Source: Bacteroidaceae bacterium (lineage in GTDB: Bacteria > Bacteroidota > Bacteroidia > Bacteroidales > Bacteroidaceae). Taken from it: a stretch of DNA of 51,813 nt. The notes below the pieces were generated by a model. The model worked only from the letters and a program-made list of their open reading frames with translations. It ran no database searches and was not told the origin of the DNA. A program made the translations under genes and the position numbers. This document shows, in pieces, positions 25,987 through 35,123 of the stretch (its first letter is position 1; each line of letters begins with the position of its first letter). The stretch covers positions 1 to 51,813 of the forward strand of contig JAFUVZ010000002.1 in the NCBI GenBank assembly GCA_017471185.1, written 5' to 3'.

Positions 25987-27900
25987 ATGAAAGTTGGTAA
26001 TTTCGTTCAGAGTTATATATCCGAGCGAGTGCTGCCCATTTGGTGCATATTTTTGCTGGATGTATTTATTGTAGCCTTTTCTGTCTTACTGGCGTATCTT
26101 CTGCGCTACAGTGTAGATACTATTTTCCTACCCTCCAGTTCTCTTGGCAAGTCCATGCTGTGGATAACCCTTGTAAACATCATATTCTTCAGGGTCTTTC
26201 ACACCTATGCGAACATCTTGCGGTTCTCGTCGTTCGTTGACATCTTGCACATCTTCGTGTCGCTGACCGTGAGCTACCTGCTGCTATTCACCGGATGTCT
26301 TATTTCCGAAGTGGGTTTCGACTTTGAGTTCCTGCCCATCAGTACGCTCATCATCTCCTACGTCATCAGCTTTGCGGTGATGGCGGGTGTCAGAGTAGTC
26401 ATCAAGATTATTTACGAGCATCTGAACTTTGACGACCAGCACGGCACCAATGTGTTTATTTTCGGTACGCGCGAGTATGGCGTTGACATCGCCAAGTCTA
26501 TCCGCTCTAAAGCTCATTACAAATACCGTCTGAAAGGATTCATCTCTTCTGATCCTGATTTTATAGGCAAGATCATTATGGGCGTGAAGGTTTATCCATA
26601 CGACGGGAGCCTATTAGCCAAGCTGATAGAGAAGAACATCAAGTCTGTGATTGTGACTCCATATAATATGGATAAGCTGAAGAACAGCGACTTTACCGAC
26701 CAGCTGCTGGCTAACAACATCAAGATTCTGATTATCCCTAACCTGAGCGAATGGAACAACAGCAACTCTCACGGCATCAACCAGCTGAAGGAACTGCAGA
26801 TAGAGGACTTGCTGCAGCGTGACACCATACAGATTGACATGCAGAAGATAGCCTCTCACTTAGAGGGGAAGCGCGTGATGATTACCGGAGCCGCAGGCTC
26901 TATAGGCAGCGAGATCGTCCGTCAGGTAGCATCTTTCAATCCTTTTGACCTGATTCTGATTGACCAGGCAGAGACCCCGCTTCACGACATCCGCTTGGAA
27001 CTGCAGTCGAAATGGATGGAGATTAAGGCAGAGACGATCGTAGCTGATATTTCCAACGCCTCACGCATGGAGGAGATCTTTAAAGACTATCGCCCGCAAT
27101 ACGTATTCCACGCAGCTGCATACAAACATGTGCCTATGATGGAAGACAATGCTTCTGAGGCCATACAGAACAACGTGGCCGGCACACGCATCCTGGCTGA
27201 CCTGGCCGTTAAATATAAGACTGAGAAGTTTGTGATGATATCAACGGATAAGGCAGTTAATCCGTCAAACGTGATGGGTTGCTCCAAACGAATCTGTGAG
27301 ATATACGTGCAGTCACTCGCCAAGAAGCTTGAGAAGGAAGGAATCAAGACTACCCAGTTCATTACCACCCGCTTTGGCAATGTGCTCGGTTCAAACGGTT
27401 CCGTTATTCCTTTGTTCCGCAAGCAGATTGAGAAAGGTGGCCCTGTTACGGTAACTCATCCGGAAATAATCCGCTACTTTATGACGATTCCTGAGGCTTG
27501 CCGGCTGGTATTGGAAGCGGGCAGCATGGGCAACGGTGGTGAGATTTTCATCTTCGACATGGGTAAGCCTGTGAAGATTCTGGACCTGGCTAAGCAGATG
27601 ATCAGCCTTTCCGGAAGGACTGACGTACAAATCAAGTTCACCGGTCTGCGTCACGGAGAGAAACTGTATGAAGTACTGCTGAACGACAAGGAGCACACCA
27701 AGCCAACCTACAATGAGAAGATTATGATTGCTGATGTACGTGAATATGATTATGACGAAGTGAAGGTCAAGATTCACGAACTGGAGGAAATCGCTGCAAC
27801 ATATGACCAGATGAAGATTGTGGAGAAGATGAAAGAGCTGGTGCCTGAATACGTCAGCAAGAATTCCATCTTCGAACAACTCGACCACAAGGACAATTGA
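25987..27900 (+). CDS. Membrane nucleotide-sugar 4,6-dehydratase (CapD/PglF/WbpM family)
   Basis: This 637-residue protein has four N-terminal membrane helices (about residues 15-135) and a first Rossmann-like domain (TNVFIFGTREYGVDIAKS). The large extended SDR domain has its NAD(P) loop TGAAGSIGSE at about 300-309. The catalytic region around FVMISTDKAVNPSNVMG carries the modified active-site Met/Lys of UDP-GlcNAc 4,6-dehydratases. It makes 4-keto-6-deoxy sugars for capsule, O-antigen or glycoprotein glycans. No glycosyltransferase genes are adjacent. The stop codon is formed within the first unit of a 7-base repeat array. Confidence 0.9.
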   Translation: MKVGNFVQSYISERVLPIWCIFLLDVFIVAFSVLLAYLLRYSVDTIFLPSSSLGKSMLWITLVNIIFFRVFHTYANILRFSSFVDILHIFVSLTVSYLLLFTGCLISEVGFDFEFLPISTLIISYVISFAVMAGVRVVIKIIYEHLNFDDQHGTNVFIFGTREYGVDIAKSIRSKAHYKYRLKGFISSDPDFIGKIIMGVKVYPYDGSLLAKLIEKNIKSVIVTPYNMDKLKNSDFTDQLLANNIKILIIPNLSEWNNSNSHGINQLKELQIEDLLQRDTIQIDMQKIASHLEGKRVMITGAAGSIGSEIVRQVASFNPFDLILIDQAETPLHDIRLELQSKWMEIKAETIVADISNASRMEEIFKDYRPQYVFHAAAYKHVPMMEDNASEAIQNNVAGTRILADLAVKYKTEKFVMISTDKAVNPSNVMGCSKRICEIYVQSLAKKLEKEGIKTTQFITTRFGNVLGSNGSVIPLFRKQIEKGGPVTVTHPEIIRYFMTIPEACRLVLEAGSMGNGGEIFIFDMGKPVKILDLAKQMISLSGRTDVQIKFTGLRHGEKLYEVLLNDKEHTKPTYNEKIMIADVREYDYDEVKVKIHELEEIAATYDQMKIVEKMKELVPEYVSKNSIFEQLDHKDN

Positions 27901-27922
27901 CAATTAATAATGAATAATAACA
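27895..27922. repeat. 7-base tandem array of four units over the capD-like stop codon
   Basis: Four heptamers in phase, AATTGAC, AATTAAT, AATGAAT and AATAACA, begin inside the last two codons. The TGA stop is bases 4-6 of the first unit. Confidence 0.75.
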
Positions 27923-27954
27923 ACATCTCACTCTCAATAGGGTGAGATGTTGTT
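27919..27954. terminator. Bidirectional terminator overlapping the end of the GH2 gene
   Basis: AACAACATCTCAC (27919-27931) pairs perfectly with GTGAGATGTTGTT (27942-27954) around a 10-base loop. It serves the convergent capD-like and GH2 genes. Its right arm also encodes the last residues (NNIS) of the GH2 protein. Confidence 0.75.
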
Positions 27955-30474
27955 TAATGCGCCAATCTTTCCTTCTTTCACCTCAGTAGTAAACAAACTG
28001 TTGAGATCAGCAAAGGTGATGTGAGTTTCAGGGGCAAAATCAGTGGAAGCCATATAGTTGATCACGCTTTGGTAGAAAGCCCTGCCTTCAGGATATGCTG
28101 CGGCTTTATCCAGATCAGCCATCACCACCAGCAGCCTTCCCTTTCCTAGCGTAAACTCAAAGACAAGTCCCAACTTGTGATTACGCTCTATATTGTCAAT
28201 GACCTGCACTACAGGCCTGTATTCCTTACCTGTATTGTCGAGCATGAACGGATGACTGTTTTTGATGACAGGGAACCACTGCCAGTCGGTGTGCATTTCC
28301 GTAGGGAAACTATTGAACAGCGGATGCTGTGGATTACAAAGAATACCCAATGTTCCAGGCGACACATCTTTCTTGTTATTCTCGCAGATGGTCTTGAACA
28401 TACGGTAATTCCAATAATCCGTCTGGAACAAACCTCCTACCGTCAGCTTTGAAGCGCCAGGCATGAGCAGCACATTGCCCCCCTCTTCCAACAGCCTGCC
28501 GATCGAGGCATTCAACTCTCTGGCTATGACCACCTGACTCTTCAGTTGGTTCAAATCCGTCTTATCAGGATAAACCCAAAGCTTGTAGGAGTTGTGATAC
28601 TCAGTATCGTCAATAGCTATAGACAGCCTCACTTGCGAAGGTTCCGAATATCCATTTAAGTCAACAGCTATGGAGGCAGCCTCTATCAATCCTTCGCCAG
28701 CAGGCAACATCAGGCTGCCCTGCTGTTCACCCAAAGTCCATCTCAAAGTCTTGCCTTCTAAAGAAGTACCGCTGTAGTTGGCAACCTGAATCTTAGCGTG
28801 CAGTCCTTCATCGGTCGTAAAGCAGTATTTGTCAGCCACTAATAGCGGAACCACTTCTGAGCAGAAGCCCCTCCATTCTTCAGGAGTAACCAGCCCTTTG
28901 GAATCCAAGAAGGCATCAAGCATCCCCACATACGCACTGCCCTGACCCGGATAATCCTGCAGGTCGAGCAACTGGAATCCTGCCATATCAGGCGTACGCA
29001 AATCCATCTCGATATCCTGCTTGTAGAGTTGCAAGGACCATAAGCCACTTGCCAGATGGAAGTCCTTCGCCAGATCCAGCATGCCCGCTTTCTCCAAACG
29101 GTCTTTGAACACCTCCATATTATAAGGGTATAACACTCCCGTATATTTCTGAATCTCGTCATAGTCGGGATAAGTCTGGAACTGAGCCGTTTCGTGTGAT
29201 ATAACGGGTACGTCTGTCAAGCTGCATCCTTCTTCGAAATTCATCACAGAGTTAGGATGGAAATGGTTAATCATTCCTCCGTCGAAAGCGTCTGCAAACG
29301 AGAACGAACCACGCGTATGCGTGTTATAGTTGCCCCACTCCTCACCTCCTACTCTACAAGTGGTGAAATAATCCATTCCGGGCTTTACGCCCTGATACCC
29401 CAGATAATAATTTGATCCGAAGGTATAAACCTTATCAGGTGCGATTTTTCTGAAATCAGCGATAAACTCCGCCATCTTGTCGATGCTGCCCCACAGCTCA
29501 TTGCCCAAGGCAAACATACGGAACGAAGGATGATGTCCATACCATTTCAGTATGTTCTCACCCTCTTTGTGCAGGAAAGTCATCAGTTCCTCGTTGCCAG
29601 CATCAAAGTCACCCCAGAAAGGCAGCTCTGGCTGCAAGATGACGCCCGCTTCATCAGCTGCCACGAATGCAGCCTCCGGTGGACACCAGGAGTGAAAACG
29701 CACATGATTGAGTCCATAATCCTTACAGACGGCGAAGTACTTGCGCCAAGAGTCCACATCCATTGGCACATGACCAGTCAAAGGCCACACGCAGGCATCA
29801 TGTCTGCCTCGCAGGAAAATACGATGTCCGTTGGCATAGAAGTGACGACCCTCGATGTGAAAACCGTTGAAAATTGACAATTGAGAATTGGCAATTGACA
29901 ATTTATCATTATCCATTATACTCAGGAAAATTTCGCCAATAATGCCGTTCCAATTGGTCTGGGTGTCTTCGGTGTAAACGTGGCTGTTGGCATAGAGTTG
30001 TTCAGGCACACCACTCCCGTTGTCAATCATGATGGCCAATTCATGACTACCTGGAGTGAGTAACTCAGACAGGTCGAACACCTGAGGCGTAGAGATGTCG
30101 TTAGAGGCGCCAGCTAAACGGCCATCCACATAGATTTCAGACGGTTTGGTACGTTCCAAAGTAAGATAGACTGGTTCGCCTTCCCAGCTTTTTGGGATTT
30201 CAACCGTACGCTTATACCAAGCCCTGCCTTTATATGAATACGGTCTTGAGAGATGTGTAGTTTCAGTCTTATCTACGATAGGGTCACCTTTCAGATTAGT
30301 ATCAGTCGTACCGGGCAGCATGACAGTTTCCGTCATCGCATCACCAGGTTTCACGCTTCCCTCTCTGTCTAAGGTAAACTGCCAGGTTCCGCTCAAATCG
30401 ATATAATCTGCATGATTCCCATTGCAAGCCCATAGGCAAAGCATTGAACAAAGCAGTGTAATCAGTTTTCTCAT
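27934..30474 (-). CDS. GH2-family glycoside hydrolase, lipoprotein
   Basis: This 846-residue protein has a lipoprotein signal ending in CLWAC (Cys17). The GH2 sugar-binding jelly-roll covers about residues 25-185 (YIDLSGTWQFTLDREG, GRAWYKRTVEIP). A TIM barrel follows, with the acid/base Glu326 in ALGNELWG and a likely nucleophile Glu428 in VISHETAQF. It would act as a beta-galactosidase, glucuronidase or related exo-enzyme at the cell surface or in the periplasm; the substrate is not readable. About residues 185-201 (DNDKLSIANSQLSIFNG) are encoded by 7-base tandem repeats inserted in frame between the first two domains. It is probably co-transcribed with the downstream genes only if the terminator leaks. 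Confidence 0.88.
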   Translation of the reverse strand: MRKLITLLCSMLCLWACNGNHADYIDLSGTWQFTLDREGSVKPGDAMTETVMLPGTTDTNLKGDPIVDKTETTHLSRPYSYKGRAWYKRTVEIPKSWEGEPVYLTLERTKPSEIYVDGRLAGASNDISTPQVFDLSELLTPGSHELAIMIDNGSGVPEQLYANSHVYTEDTQTNWNGIIGEIFLSIMDNDKLSIANSQLSIFNGFHIEGRHFYANGHRIFLRGRHDACVWPLTGHVPMDVDSWRKYFAVCKDYGLNHVRFHSWCPPEAAFVAADEAGVILQPELPFWGDFDAGNEELMTFLHKEGENILKWYGHHPSFRMFALGNELWGSIDKMAEFIADFRKIAPDKVYTFGSNYYLGYQGVKPGMDYFTTCRVGGEEWGNYNTHTRGSFSFADAFDGGMINHFHPNSVMNFEEGCSLTDVPVISHETAQFQTYPDYDEIQKYTGVLYPYNMEVFKDRLEKAGMLDLAKDFHLASGLWSLQLYKQDIEMDLRTPDMAGFQLLDLQDYPGQGSAYVGMLDAFLDSKGLVTPEEWRGFCSEVVPLLVADKYCFTTDEGLHAKIQVANYSGTSLEGKTLRWTLGEQQGSLMLPAGEGLIEAASIAVDLNGYSEPSQVRLSIAIDDTEYHNSYKLWVYPDKTDLNQLKSQVVIARELNASIGRLLEEGGNVLLMPGASKLTVGGLFQTDYWNYRMFKTICENNKKDVSPGTLGILCNPQHPLFNSFPTEMHTDWQWFPVIKNSHPFMLDNTGKEYRPVVQVIDNIERNHKLGLVFEFTLGKGRLLVVMADLDKAAAYPEGRAFYQSVINYMASTDFAPETHITFADLNSLFTTEVKEGKIGALNNISPY
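29872..29920. repeat. 7-base tandem array inside the GH2 coding region
   Basis: Seven heptamers in phase on the plus strand: AATTGAC, AATTGAG, AATTGGC, AATTGAC, AATTTAT, CATTATC, CATTATA. They are the same unit types as intergenic arrays elsewhere here, but are translated as part of the GH2 protein. Confidence 0.85.
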
Positions 30475-30490
30475 GGCCGTGATGATTATT

Positions 30491-31015
30491 TTAATCTATC
30501 CGTTTTATCAGCTTGGCTGGCACTCCACCCACCACCGTATTGTCTTCCACATCCTTGGTCACCACAGAGCCAGCTGCCACCACAGCGTTCTCACCAACGG
30601 TTACTCCTGGCAGGATAGTGGAGCCTGCGCCAATCCAGCAGTTGTGCTTCAACAATACCGGCTTACAGGTCAGTATCATGCGTTCGTGCAGGTCGTGGTT
30701 GTTGGATATCAGCTGTACGTTGGCGGCAATCATCGCGTCATCCTCGATGGTGATACCTCCTGCAGCCATCATCAGGCAGTTGTTCATCACCACCACCCGA
30801 TTACCAATCTTTACATTTCCTGGCCTCACCACCGTTACAGGCACCGACACTCGGCTGTACTCTCCCACATGAGGAAAAAGTTCATGCATCAGCCTTAGTG
30901 ACTCCTCCGTTTCCGGCATAGTATGGTTAAATTCAAAGTTCAACTGACGGTTCTTAGCGTCTCCCGCCCTTTCTTCAGGTGTCGCTTTACGCAAATCTAT
31001 TCTAATTTCTTCCAT
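30491..31015 (-). CDS. Hexapeptide-repeat O-acetyltransferase (maltose/galactoside type)
   Basis: This 174-residue protein has a left-handed beta-helix signature ([59 protein letters not shown]). The catalytic His is probably in SNNHDLHER. Such enzymes transfer acetyl groups from acetyl-CoA to sugars. The very Pro-Ala-Lys end ([10 protein letters not shown]) is typical. It lies 16 bases upstream of the GH2 gene on the same strand, so a sugar substrate shared with that enzyme is plausible. A minus-strand -7 element TAACTTTG lies at 31044-31037. Confidence 0.87.
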   Translation of the reverse strand: MEEIRIDLRKATPEERAGDAKNRQLNFEFNHTMPETEESLRLMHELFPHVGEYSRVSVPVTVVRPGNVKIGNRVVVMNNCLMMAAGGITIEDDAMIAANVQLISNNHDLHERMILTCKPVLLKHNCWIGAGSTILPGVTVGENAVVAAGSVVTKDVEDNTVVGGVPAKLIKRID

Positions 31016-31060
31016 AATTTTTATTTAATTCGTAGCCAAAGTTACAAAAGGAATATAATC

Positions 31061-32755
31061 TCAAGGATGATAGACCAGTTTCTTGGTCTGCAAATCACGG
31101 GAGAAGTGCTTGAAATGCTCCCACATCACCTGGGCAGCTGGCTGGAAGTTCCAGTGCCCGTAATGATTCACAGCCACCAGCTTCATCAATGGCACATCAC
31201 CCTTATACAGATAACCCGTTTCCATAGAGATACCCTTGTTGGTCTGTTCCGTCTTGCGGTCACGCATCGTCTGACCGAAAGCCTCATCCAGGGTGAAATC
31301 ATAGTCCTCTACAACCTCCATATCATTCATCGTCTCGTAAATCTTCCACGCATTAATCACGCTGTTACCCTTCCAGTCGTTGTTCTTAGGATAACGGATT
31401 ACTGCGTCATCAGTTCCGAAAACGCCAATGTAAGCGGTTTCCACGAAGCCTCGCTTCTGCACTGCCTCATTATAGATGCCATCGCCGCCGAACACGCCAC
31501 CGCCAGGGAACAGTCCACCGCTCATCGCACCGATGGCTGCAAACAGGTGTGATTTCTTGACACCCAACGCAGAAGAGGTCATCGCTCCGGCTGAAAGACC
31601 TTCAGTATAGATACGCGTAGGGTCAATCTGCGGATATTTCTGTACCAGTTGCATCACGGTATTCTCAATACCGTCATGCCCCATCGCTGCGTAACCGGGC
31701 TTGCCCTGCCACTCCAGTTCCGCCACGAAGATCTTTTCCTTAGCAGCCACCTGAATCCAACCTGACGTATCAGCCTGCGTGCGAGGGTCATTATTGTTGC
31801 CGTGCAGCAGCAACACCAGAGGCACACTGCCTTTCGGTGAGCTCAGCACGCCCTCCGGGATATACTCATACCACAGGTATTTTGTACGGGTGAAACCTTC
31901 CTCCTGTACCACGATGTTACGCTTCACCTTCAGTTCGTCTAAGTTCAGCCAAGGCTCCAGTTCATAAGCTCCATACTGTCCGTAGCGTTGCCCTTCATAG
32001 AAAGTATGACGGAAGTTATTGAAACGGTAGTTCTTTTTCAGCAACGTATTCCAAGCATCTTGGAAAAACTCACCCAACGTCTTTGTGGTAGCAGCACTCA
32101 CCACTACCCGCTGCAGAGGTTCATCAGCATTGGTATATACCTGCACGTGAGCCTCCTTTCCTGTAAGCTGGGCCTTATTGATGGTCAGATAAGGCTTGGC
32201 GATGTTCGCGGCACCTTTGCCTACGATGAAAGCGGGCACAGGCACAGCGTCAGCAGCAGCCTTACCAGCCTTACCGTTGATGCTCACGATGCCAGCCACC
32301 TCAGCGGCATGATTGGCTATCACCTGATTCACAAATGTAGCACCGTTTCCGATGCCGATGATTTTCAAATTACTGATCACACGCAGACTATCTATCATAG
32401 TCTGATAAGCCTTGAAATCAGTATCATTGTTATATGTGTCGCCAACTGGGTTCACCACCCCGAAGCCGACACCGAACTCTTTGAGCTGACGGTCGATACC
32501 CAGTTCCTGAATCAGGCTCATTGACTGCGCCTCATCCAGTTTTTTGTCAGGATAAACCAGATAGAGGGGTGAGAAGCTGGTCAGTCGTCCCGTTTCCAGT
32601 TCCAAGTCATCACCCATCTGCATCGGGCGATACACATACGCCTTCTGTGGCAGGCCCCTCATTTCCGAGAGCTTTACCTCTGCTTTCTGCGGAGCCTGGG
32701 CCTGCACAAGTCCTGCTACCGCCATTGCCAATACCAATAAAAAGTTTCTTTTCAT
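31061..32755 (-). CDS. Exported alpha/beta-hydrolase, PHB-depolymerase/feruloyl-esterase-like
   Basis: This 564-residue protein has a signal peptide (residues 1-20, ending VQAQA). The catalytic part is C-terminal: VPLVLLLHGNNNDPRTQ (oxyanion region), nucleophile Ser388 in GLSAGAM, then GTDDAVI (acid) and HYGHWNFQPA (His). This is the arrangement of PHB-depolymerase-type esterases, which also include feruloyl and acetylxylan esterases. The first 270 residues may be a second, inactive hydrolase-like domain (IIGIGNGATFVNQVI lacks the Ser). With the nearby GH2 and acetyltransferase it suggests work on decorated plant glycans. A -7 element TAATTTTG lies at 32779-32772 on the minus strand. Confidence 0.82.
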   Translation of the reverse strand: MKRNFLLVLAMAVAGLVQAQAPQKAEVKLSEMRGLPQKAYVYRPMQMGDDLELETGRLTSFSPLYLVYPDKKLDEAQSMSLIQELGIDRQLKEFGVGFGVVNPVGDTYNNDTDFKAYQTMIDSLRVISNLKIIGIGNGATFVNQVIANHAAEVAGIVSINGKAGKAAADAVPVPAFIVGKGAANIAKPYLTINKAQLTGKEAHVQVYTNADEPLQRVVVSAATTKTLGEFFQDAWNTLLKKNYRFNNFRHTFYEGQRYGQYGAYELEPWLNLDELKVKRNIVVQEEGFTRTKYLWYEYIPEGVLSSPKGSVPLVLLLHGNNNDPRTQADTSGWIQVAAKEKIFVAELEWQGKPGYAAMGHDGIENTVMQLVQKYPQIDPTRIYTEGLSAGAMTSSALGVKKSHLFAAIGAMSGGLFPGGGVFGGDGIYNEAVQKRGFVETAYIGVFGTDDAVIRYPKNNDWKGNSVINAWKIYETMNDMEVVEDYDFTLDEAFGQTMRDRKTEQTNKGISMETGYLYKGDVPLMKLVAVNHYGHWNFQPAAQVMWEHFKHFSRDLQTKKLVYHP

Positions 32756-32810
32756 ATTTATCTATTTTTCCCAAAATTACACAAATTTACTGACATAAGC
32801 AAGCATAGCG

Positions 32811-32841
32811 TTTGTTTTTTCGGAAATAATCACTAACTTTA
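32811..32841 (+). promoter_or_regulatory. Promoter of the aldo/keto reductase gene
   Basis: TTTG (32811-32814), 19 bases, then TAACTTTA (32834-32841): perfect -33 and one mismatch in -7, 38 bases before the start. Confidence 0.6.
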
Positions 32842-32879
32842 TCACCGAATCTTGATTAACAATCAAACATCAACGAATT

Positions 32880-33998
32880 ATGACTAAGAAACTGGGATTT
32901 GGATGCATGCGTCTGCCGTTACTGAACCCCGCAGACCAGACAAGCTTCGACAAGGAACAATTGAAACGGATGGTTGACACTTTCATCGAACGTGGATTCA
33001 CTTATTTCGACACAGCCTGGATGTACCACAACTTCCAAAGCGAGGAGGTGGTGAAGGAAGTACTGGTTGACCGTTATCCCCGTGACAGATACACCATTAC
33101 GACCAAACTGCCCATCATGATGCTCCGTTCTGAGGAGAACCAGCGGCAGACTTTCGAACGCCAGTTGCAGAAGTTAGGCGTGAGCTACCTGGATTATTAC
33201 CTGGTTCACTCGCTCAACGAGGCGACTTACAAGAATGCCACGAAGCTCCACAGTTTCGAATACCTGCAGCAGCTCAAGGCTGAAGGAAAAATCAAACACA
33301 TGGGTATTTCTTTCCACGACAGTGCGGAACTGTTAGACCGCATCCTGACCGAACACCCGGAGATTGAACTCGTGCAGATTCAACTGAACTATGTGGATTG
33401 GGAGAGCGACAGCATCCAGTCACGCAAATGCTACGAGGTAATCTGCAAGCATGGCAAGCCTGTCGTGGTGATGGAGCCTATCAAGGGCGGCACACTCGCC
33501 AATGTGCCTGAAGAGGTGGAAGCTATGTTCAAGAAGGCTGAACCTGAGCTGTCTATATCATCCTGGGCCATCCGCTTTGCAGCGTCACAGCCTCAGGTGA
33601 TGATGGTGCTCTCAGGCATGAGCAAGTATGAGCAGCTGGACGACAACACTTCGTTCATGCAGGACTTCAAGCCGCTCTCAGAGGAAGAGATTGCCCTCGC
33701 CCACAAGGCGGCTGAGATCATCAACGCCAGCACCGCCGTGCCCTGCACAGCCTGCCGCTATTGCGTAAAGGGATGCCCCAAACAGATCGCTATCCCCGAA
33801 TACTTCTCGCTCTTCAACCAGAAGAAGCGTTTCAGCGCAAAGGGCTTCACTACAGAGACGGCCTACTACTCCAATCTCATCAACGATCACGGCAAGGCTT
33901 CGGATTGCATTCAGTGCCGCAAGTGCGAGAAGATCTGTCCGCAGCACATCAAGATCAGTGAGGTCATGAAGGAAGTGGCGAAGGAGTTTGAAGGATAA
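32880..33998 (+). CDS. Aldo/keto reductase with C-terminal double [4Fe-4S] domain
   Basis: This 372-residue protein has an aldo/keto-reductase barrel at about residues 1-270, with FDTAWMYHNFQSEEVV (Asp, Tyr), a Lys in TTKLP and His in YLVHSLN. A bacterial ferredoxin-type segment follows, with CTACRYCVKGCP (first Cys289) and CIQCRKCEKICP (first Cys343). Each motif has the CxxCxxCxxxCP spacing of a [4Fe-4S] cluster. Such fused enzymes occur in anaerobes and probably couple ferredoxin or cluster electrons to carbonyl chemistry. The substrate is unknown. It is cytoplasmic and a single-gene unit. Confidence 0.9.
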   Translation: MTKKLGFGCMRLPLLNPADQTSFDKEQLKRMVDTFIERGFTYFDTAWMYHNFQSEEVVKEVLVDRYPRDRYTITTKLPIMMLRSEENQRQTFERQLQKLGVSYLDYYLVHSLNEATYKNATKLHSFEYLQQLKAEGKIKHMGISFHDSAELLDRILTEHPEIELVQIQLNYVDWESDSIQSRKCYEVICKHGKPVVVMEPIKGGTLANVPEEVEAMFKKAEPELSISSWAIRFAASQPQVMMVLSGMSKYEQLDDNTSFMQDFKPLSEEEIALAHKAAEIINASTAVPCTACRYCVKGCPKQIAIPEYFSLFNQKKRFSAKGFTTETAYYSNLINDHGKASDCIQCRKCEKICPQHIKISEVMKEVAKEFEG

Positions 33999-34012
33999 AT
34001 TCCTCGGTCGCG

Positions 34013-34034
34013 ATTACAGTATTACAGATTACAG
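34013..34034. repeat. Short ATTACAG repeat (period 7-8)
   Basis: Three ATTACAG units occur at 34013, 34021 and 34028; the first step is 8 bases and the second 7. It lies 14 bases after the stop of the aldo/keto reductase gene. Confidence 0.6.
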
Positions 34035-34092
34035 TTTTCTAGGGAGCTATGTATGCTTTGGACGACGAAATAGAAAGTTTACAATTTTACTC

Positions 34093-34341
34093 ATTTTTCG
34101 CAAGTTGAACAACAACGGCCTGAAAGGCCAATAAGCTCACAGCCCAGGGCAACACCCTGGGTAAATGTGGTGTGCAGTTCACGCCCTGTAAGGGCAAAAG
34201 CTTTTGGATGCATATAAGTGCTGTTGCCCCTTCAGGGCGAAAACTGGGTGATTGCTTTTTCCCAGGGCGTTGCCCTGGGCTGTTGGGTTGTTGCCCCTTC
34301 GGGGCGCTATTAAATAGCACATTCATACACTTGAGAAACTT
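34093..34341 (+). repeat. Modular palindromic intergenic element, copy C (full length)
   Basis: Ends are ATTTTTCGCAAG (34093-34104) and CTTGAGAAACTT (34330-34341). The module order is GGCCTGAAAGGCC, CCCAGGGC...CCCTGGG, hairpin with arms 34192-34211 and 34220-34239, CCCAGGGC...GCCCTGGG, GCCCCTTCGGGGC. This is the exact reverse of copy A, so the two are the same element in opposite orientations. Both right termini here and in copy A read ACTTGAATT. Confidence 0.8.
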
Positions 34342-34434
34342 GAATTAATTACTGTCTATTAGTACCGCTAAACGCCCTGTTTAGTTCTAGTAAACTCGCC
34401 TTATACTTCCGCTAAGCGTGGAAGATGCCTCTGT
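34342..34434. other. Remainder of the gap after element C
   Basis: No gene was found. A weak stem CTTCC-N9-GGAAG lies near 34407-34425 and could end the DUF3256 transcript, but it lacks a T-run. Confidence 0.3.
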
Positions 34435-35067
34435 TCATTCGAACTGCCGCCCATTCCAGTGCTTGGTTACCGACGGGATGATGGATGGTTCCAGCAGTTT
34501 GGCTGCATCCGCCGACATATATTCGGGAGTTGTGAAGGTGAATGTCAGCGAAGAATCATCCGGAGAAAGCTCTGCCTTCATCAGCAGCATGTCAGCCTTT
34601 CGGAAAGCGTCACGCAATTCATAAGCGGCATCCTCAGGCAAGGGCTTGAGAAAGTCACTTATTTCGGGGAGTCGAGGCAGATACGCCGAAGCATCAAGTT
34701 CTTGCCAATCAGGGGTATAAAAGCGGATATGGCTGTCGCAGGCAGGACCACAGACGGTAGATACGGCACAGAGCACCTGAGCATCACCAGTCTTCAAGAC
34801 TTTCAACTGGAAAGTGCTCTGTCCGCTCATCTTTACTTCCAGGAAGTCATCAGTCAGGCGTGTCATTTCCGTCTTTCCGCCCAAGCGGTTGTTCACTTCA
34901 GCCTTCATGTTACTATCCAGAAAGTCGATAAAATCCTCGCGGTTCACCTTGGTCAGTAATGCACTCAGGCTATCCGGCATATTCACGAAACTTTCCCTAA
35001 TCTGCTGGGCCATTGCCATTTGGCAGACAGTCAGCATCACAGCTATTATCAAAACAAACTTCTTCAT
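34435..35067 (-). CDS. DUF3256 family exported protein
   Basis: This 210-residue protein has a signal peptide (KKFVLIIAVMLTVCQMAMAQ). The conserved front IRESFVNMPDSLSALLTKVNRE is typical of DUF3256, a family limited to Bacteroidota. Further recognisable parts are VKMSGQSTFQLKVLK and VCGPACDSHIRFYT, whose paired Cys may form a disulfide. The rest is a mixed alpha/beta domain. The function is unknown and the neighbours give no clue. It is probably periplasmic. Confidence 0.8.
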   Translation of the reverse strand: MKKFVLIIAVMLTVCQMAMAQQIRESFVNMPDSLSALLTKVNREDFIDFLDSNMKAEVNNRLGGKTEMTRLTDDFLEVKMSGQSTFQLKVLKTGDAQVLCAVSTVCGPACDSHIRFYTPDWQELDASAYLPRLPEISDFLKPLPEDAAYELRDAFRKADMLLMKAELSPDDSSLTFTFTTPEYMSADAAKLLEPSIIPSVTKHWNGRQFE

Positions 35068-35123
35068 CTTTCTTACATTTTACTTCTCCATCCCTTTCGC
35101 CCCCTATATAGGAGAGCAATATA

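Noticed and set aside
27934-32755. A defined carbohydrate locus of GH2, acetyltransferase and esterase
   Set aside because: The genes are on one strand and the functions are compatible, but no transport or sensor gene is present and each has its own -7 element, so a dedicated locus is not shown.
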